Positions 5,591 through 8,399 of a stretch of DNA of 8,399 bases are shown piece after piece. Made by a program: the position numbers and the translations under genes. The DNA comes from an uncultured Clostridia bacterium (GTDB lineage: Bacteria > Bacillota > Clostridia > Christensenellales > Borkfalkiaceae): assembly GCA_947176485.1 (NCBI GenBank), contig CAMWQS010000069.1:1-8399 (forward strand). Direction: 5' to 3'. The notes beneath the pieces were generated by a model, which made no database searches, was not told the origin of the DNA, and saw nothing but the letters and a program-made list of their open reading frames with translations. Every line of letters begins with the position of its first letter. The first letter of the stretch is position 1.

Positions 5591-5619
5591 ATAATACCAC
5601 ACTGCGCGGATATAATCAA
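5591..5619 (-). promoter_or_regulatory. Promoter of the HTH regulator gene
   Basis: On the minus strand TTGATT (5614-5619) is followed by a 17-bp spacer and TATTAT (5591-5596; 5 of 6 consensus bases), preceded by TGG, which makes an extended -10. Its position rules out the in-frame GTG at 5598-5600 as a start and supports the ATG at 5555. The spacer carries a GC-rich block with weak dyad character (CCACAC / GCGCGG on the plus strand), a possible autoregulatory site. Confidence 0.7.
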
Positions 5620-5642
5620 CATCAAATTTTATAAATTTTAAT

Positions 5643-5676
5643 AAAAAAGACTGCGGAGCTTTCAGCTTCCGCAGTC
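5643..5676 (-). terminator. Intrinsic terminator after the GH3 gene
   Basis: On the minus strand GACTGCGG, a single bulged A, AGCT, a 3-nt GAA loop, AGCT and CCGCAGTC form a 12-bp stem with one bulge, followed by six T residues (complement of 5643-5648). It begins 20 nt after the GH3 stop codon and isolates the GH3 unit from the regulator promoter just downstream. Confidence 0.93.
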
Positions 5677-5695
5677 CTTTTAAACTAACCGATAT

Positions 5696-8399
5696 TTACT
5701 GTGCCTTATTCTTTTTGATTTTTTTAGCCAAAAAGAATGCAAGCACCGCTATACCCGCCGCAGACAGAACGTCCCACACGATTATAATAATTTTATAATA
5801 CGCAAAGCCGCTTATATGCCTGCAACCGTGGAAGTATCCGTTCATTGCGGCAGAGTTGGCAACCGTATAAAGTATATGGTGCGCCGCCTCCCTTGCATAG
5901 CCCTGATATTCCTCGTTTCCGCTAAGCGAATAGCCGAATTGGAAATCGCCGAAAACTCCGTCGGATTTAAGCTTGGCGTCGCCGCCCGCCGCAAGGTTTT
6001 GGTCGGTAAACATATAACTTGCAACCTCGTAATCGGTCAGCGCGAAGCCGTTGAAGCCCCACTCTTTTCTGAGGACGCCAGTAACCAGGTTATAGTTGCC
6101 GCCCGCCCAAGTTGCGCCTATACGGTTAAACGAGGTCATCACCGCCATCGTCGCGGGCATTTCCGCAGTTTTTGGCGTATACGCGGTGATTTCACCCTTC
6201 GCGTTTTTAACGGGCTCGTTGTAGTTCACGGTAACGGTGTTGTCTACTACCGTCATTTGGAAGGGCTTTAAATATATCTCGCGTATCGCCTGCTCCTCAG
6301 CCCAGGTTATAAGCCCCAATTGGTCGCGGTGGGTTTCCTGGTCGTTTAACGCAAAGTGTTTGATAAACGCGTACATACCCTTGCTTGCCGCACCGTTAAC
6401 TGCAGCACGCCCCATAATACCGCTTAAATAGCTATCCTCGGAATAATACTCGAAGTTTCTTCCCGCAAAAGGCGTACGGTGGATATTTATTCCGGGTCCG
6501 TACCAGCCCGCCGCGCCGCCGTAAAGTCCGTCTTCGCCTACGCCCTCGCCCATCTTTTGGGCAAGGTCGGGGTTCCAGGTGCAAGCAAGAATATACTCAC
6601 TTGACCAGGTCATTGCTTTAAGTCCCTCGCCGATATCCAGCGAGCCGTGTTCACCCACGTCGTTAAGTCCCGCGGGTCCGTCCAAATCGATTACCTCGGG
6701 TTTATTGATAGATTTCATTTCTATCGTAACGTAACCGCTTTCGTCAACCAGCTTTTCCAATTCGGCAATGGTGATTTCGTCCAAGAGGTCCTGCCAAAGC
6801 GGGTCGTCGTAATCAAGTCCGCGCAGGTCAATAAGCTCCACACCCTTTTTCGCGCCGAAGGTGTAGGTTTTGGGCACCGTCCCTTCCGCAGGGTTTAAAG
6901 AGGTTTTGGAGTCCAACGCCGCCTTAAGCTCTGCCGTAATCTCGTGCGACCACTGTTTGCCGCCGACTTCGCTTCCGCTGTTCACTTCGGAAGCCGTGCC
7001 GTATCTCAAACCGTCGTTATCCATAACCGCCCAATTCGAGCGGGAAAGATACTTCCCGTCCGAAAGCGACGCGTTATCGAAAAGGTTCGTAACCGCCGTA
7101 CCCGTATTGCTAACAGCGTAAGTGGTTTTATCCAGCTTATCCTGCACGTAAGTTCCTACGAACGCGTCGTCGCCGCTTCCCGTAAGCTTGTTAAGGTCTA
7201 TCGAGCTATCCGTCTTTGCCTTTTCTTTAAGGATACCGTTCAGCGCGGTGTGCGCGTCTCCCGCCGCCGCAATATAGTATTTGCCTGCGTCGAGAATATA
7301 AGTCTTTGCGTCCTTTGCGTCGTAGCTTATAAAGTCTTGAAGGTTAACGGTAATTTTAATCTCTTCCTCAGCGTTAGGTGCAAGCAGCCCCGTCTTGTAA
7401 AAGCCGACCAAGGCAACGGACGCCTTCTCAACGCCGCCTTCTTCGTAAGGCGACTGCACGTAAATTTGCACCACGTCCTTGCCGCTGCGCTTGCCCGTGT
7501 TTTTAACCTTTAAAGAAACCTTTATATTTCCCTTGCTGTCCGCGGAAGAAACGCTGTAATTGCTCCATTCGAAGCTCGTATACGAAAGCCCGTAACCGAA
7601 GGGATAGCATACGGTATTTGCATAGTCGTAATTTCCGACGTTTGCTTTGCCGTAAACGTAGTCCTCGTAACGCGTTTCGTAATATTTATAACCGACGTAA
7701 ATGCCCTCACCGTAGTTTACGTAATAGTAGCGCGTTCCGTCGTAAACGTAGTCGCCCATATTCTGCATTGCGGGTGAAGAAAAGTTATCGTATACGAAGG
7801 TGTCGACGAGGTGTCCCGAAGGGGAAATTTCCTTCCCGTCCTTATCCAGCCCCGTAAGCATATAGCCCAAACCGTACGCGCCCGTTCTGCCCGCACCGGG
7901 GAAGTTAACGACCGCCTTTATGTTGGCGTAATCTTTGACCCAGCCAAGCTCCATTGCGTTGTTGCAGTTTACAAGCAGAATTACTTTTTCGAAGGTTTGG
8001 TTAAGATAGTCTATAATTTCAAGCTCGGTATCGTCGGGTTCGAGATAGTGCTGCCCCGACTTGCCGCCGTAAGCCGCCATATCGCGTGCGGGGTCGCCGC
8101 CCTCACCGCCCGTGCGTGAAAGCACGAACATAGCCACGGAATTGCCGTAAGAATTTACCACCGCAGCCTCCGATTTGATGACTTCCAACGGGCACTCGTT
8201 TATGCTCCAATCGAAGCTTGCGCCGTAGTTGATAACGCCCTCGCCGCGCTTGTATGCAGAGCCTTTGCCGCTCTCATAGAAATTCCACAGCGTTTCGTTG
8301 ACCTTTAAACCCGCTTTTTCAAGCCCGTCTTTAAGGTTAACCGTAAGCTCGAAGCTGCCCGAGCCCGAACCCGAACCGCCGCTTACGAAATCAACCGAA
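5696..8399 (-). CDS. GH3 beta-glucosidase-type glycoside hydrolase, inverted domain order, C-terminal membrane anchor; 5'-truncated
   Basis: 900 codons are visible (residue 1 at 8398) with no stop before the window edge; the true start lies outside. Domain order is inverted relative to most GH3 enzymes, as in R. albus and B. fibrisolvens beta-glucosidases. The GH3 C-terminal alpha/beta domain comes first (to about 275; SRTGGEGGD at 94-102, where E99 is the candidate acid/base by analogy, and PFGYGLSYTSF at 266-276). A fibronectin-III-like domain follows (about 290-375), then a linker and the TIM barrel (about 530-860). The barrel carries DLDGPAGL (571-578), GINIHRTPFAGRNFEYYSED (636-655), KHFALND (680-686) and the nucleophile D789 in GFALTDYE. 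A hydrophobic helix (about 869-891) and KKIKKNK end the protein, so the enzyme is probably tethered outside the cell. It likely releases terminal beta-linked sugars; the exact substrate cannot be read. The TTG at 8186-8188 is internal, because GH3 sequence continues upstream of it. Confidence 0.93.
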   Translation of the reverse strand, partial: SVDFVSGGSGSGSGSFELTVNLKDGLEKAGLKVNETLWNFYESGKGSAYKRGEGVINYGASFDWSINECPLEVIKSEAAVVNSYGNSVAMFVLSRTGGEGGDPARDMAAYGGKSGQHYLEPDDTELEIIDYLNQTFEKVILLVNCNNAMELGWVKDYANIKAVVNFPGAGRTGAYGLGYMLTGLDKDGKEISPSGHLVDTFVYDNFSSPAMQNMGDYVYDGTRYYYVNYGEGIYVGYKYYETRYEDYVYGKANVGNYDYANTVCYPFGYGLSYTSFEWSNYSVSSADSKGNIKVSLKVKNTGKRSGKDVVQIYVQSPYEEGGVEKASVALVGFYKTGLLAPNAEEEIKITVNLQDFISYDAKDAKTYILDAGKYYIAAAGDAHTALNGILKEKAKTDSSIDLNKLTGSGDDAFVGTYVQDKLDKTTYAVSNTGTAVTNLFDNASLSDGKYLSRSNWAVMDNDGLRYGTASEVNSGSEVGGKQWSHEITAELKAALDSKTSLNPAEGTVPKTYTFGAKKGVELIDLRGLDYDDPLWQDLLDEITIAELEKLVDESGYVTIEMKSINKPEVIDLDGPAGLNDVGEHGSLDIGEGLKAMTWSSEYILACTWNPDLAQKMGEGVGEDGLYGGAAGWYGPGINIHRTPFAGRNFEYYSEDSYLSGIMGRAAVNGAASKGMYAFIKHFALNDQETHRDQLGLITWAEEQAIREIYLKPFQMTVVDNTVTVNYNEPVKNAKGEITAYTPKTAEMPATMAVMTSFNRIGATWAGGNYNLVTGVLRKEWGFNGFALTDYEVASYMFTDQNLAAGGDAKLKSDGVFGDFQFGYSLSGNEEYQGYAREAAHHILYTVANSAAMNGYFHGCRHISGFAYYKIIIIVWDVLSAAGIAVLAFFLAKKIKKNKAQ

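Noticed and set aside
5598..5600. GTG as the start of the HTH regulator
   Set aside because: It lies upstream of the predicted -10 and has no ribosome binding site; the ATG at 5553-5555 has a spaced AG-rich site.
6944..7513. Plus-strand ORF of 189 codons, Arg/Val-rich
   Set aside because: Antisense to the FnIII-like and linker part of the GH3 gene; no ribosome binding site and no domain.
8186..8188. TTG as the start codon of the GH3 gene
   Set aside because: The same frame stays open to the window edge and codes for continuous GH3 C-terminal-domain sequence upstream, so this is an internal leucine.

Overview
The window is a fragment of a bacterial chromosome in which every supported gene lies on the minus strand, so transcription runs from high to low coordinates. 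The signs point to a Firmicutes/Clostridia-type anaerobe, probably from a gut-like, polysaccharide-rich habitat. They are sigma-A-type promoters close to consensus, strong AGGAGG ribosome binding sites, A/T-rich intergenic DNA, U-tract terminators, and a large domain-inverted GH3 beta-glucosidase of the type known from Ruminococcus and Butyrivibrio. The genus cannot be told from this sequence alone.

Layout in transcription order (right to left). (1) 8399-5696: 5'-truncated GH3 glycoside hydrolase with a C-terminal membrane anchor, closed by a strong intrinsic terminator (5643-5676). (2) 5555-5229: small Cys-rich Xre-like HTH regulator with its own promoter (5591-5619) and terminator (5172-5201). 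(3) 4991-1941: tight three-gene operon coding for an unrecognised helical protein, a soluble VirD4/TraG-like ATPase and a winged-helix-like acidic protein. It is driven by a promoter overlaid by nested inverted repeats (5095-5135), and its leader holds a full Shine-Dalgarno followed by ATG-TAA. (4) 1804-635: unrecognised four-TM protein with a large extracytoplasmic domain and a perfect-consensus promoter (1837-1865). (5) 556-1: KDPG/KHG aldolase (eda), 3'-truncated, with its own extended -10 promoter (588-616).

The flanking genes fit carbohydrate use: GH3 releases sugars from glycans at the cell surface, and Eda cleaves KDPG in Entner-Doudoroff or hexuronate catabolism. Nothing in the window links the two metabolically. 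The centre is different. A conjugation-type coupling ATPase sits in an operon with no relaxase, no mating-pore gene and no integrase in view, and it lacks the N-terminal membrane segments of a typical VirD4. The gene just upstream codes for a DNA-binding regulator, and the operon promoter carries an operator-like dyad. This trio plus regulator is the best candidate for an undescribed system, perhaps DNA handling or movement by a soluble hexameric ATPase with a separately encoded DNA-binding partner. That function is inference.

No tRNA, rRNA, CRISPR array, insertion sequence or attachment site was seen. The longest gene-free stretch is 4992-5228 (237 bp), which holds the operon leader, its promoter and a terminator. 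No stretch over 300 bp lacks a gene.
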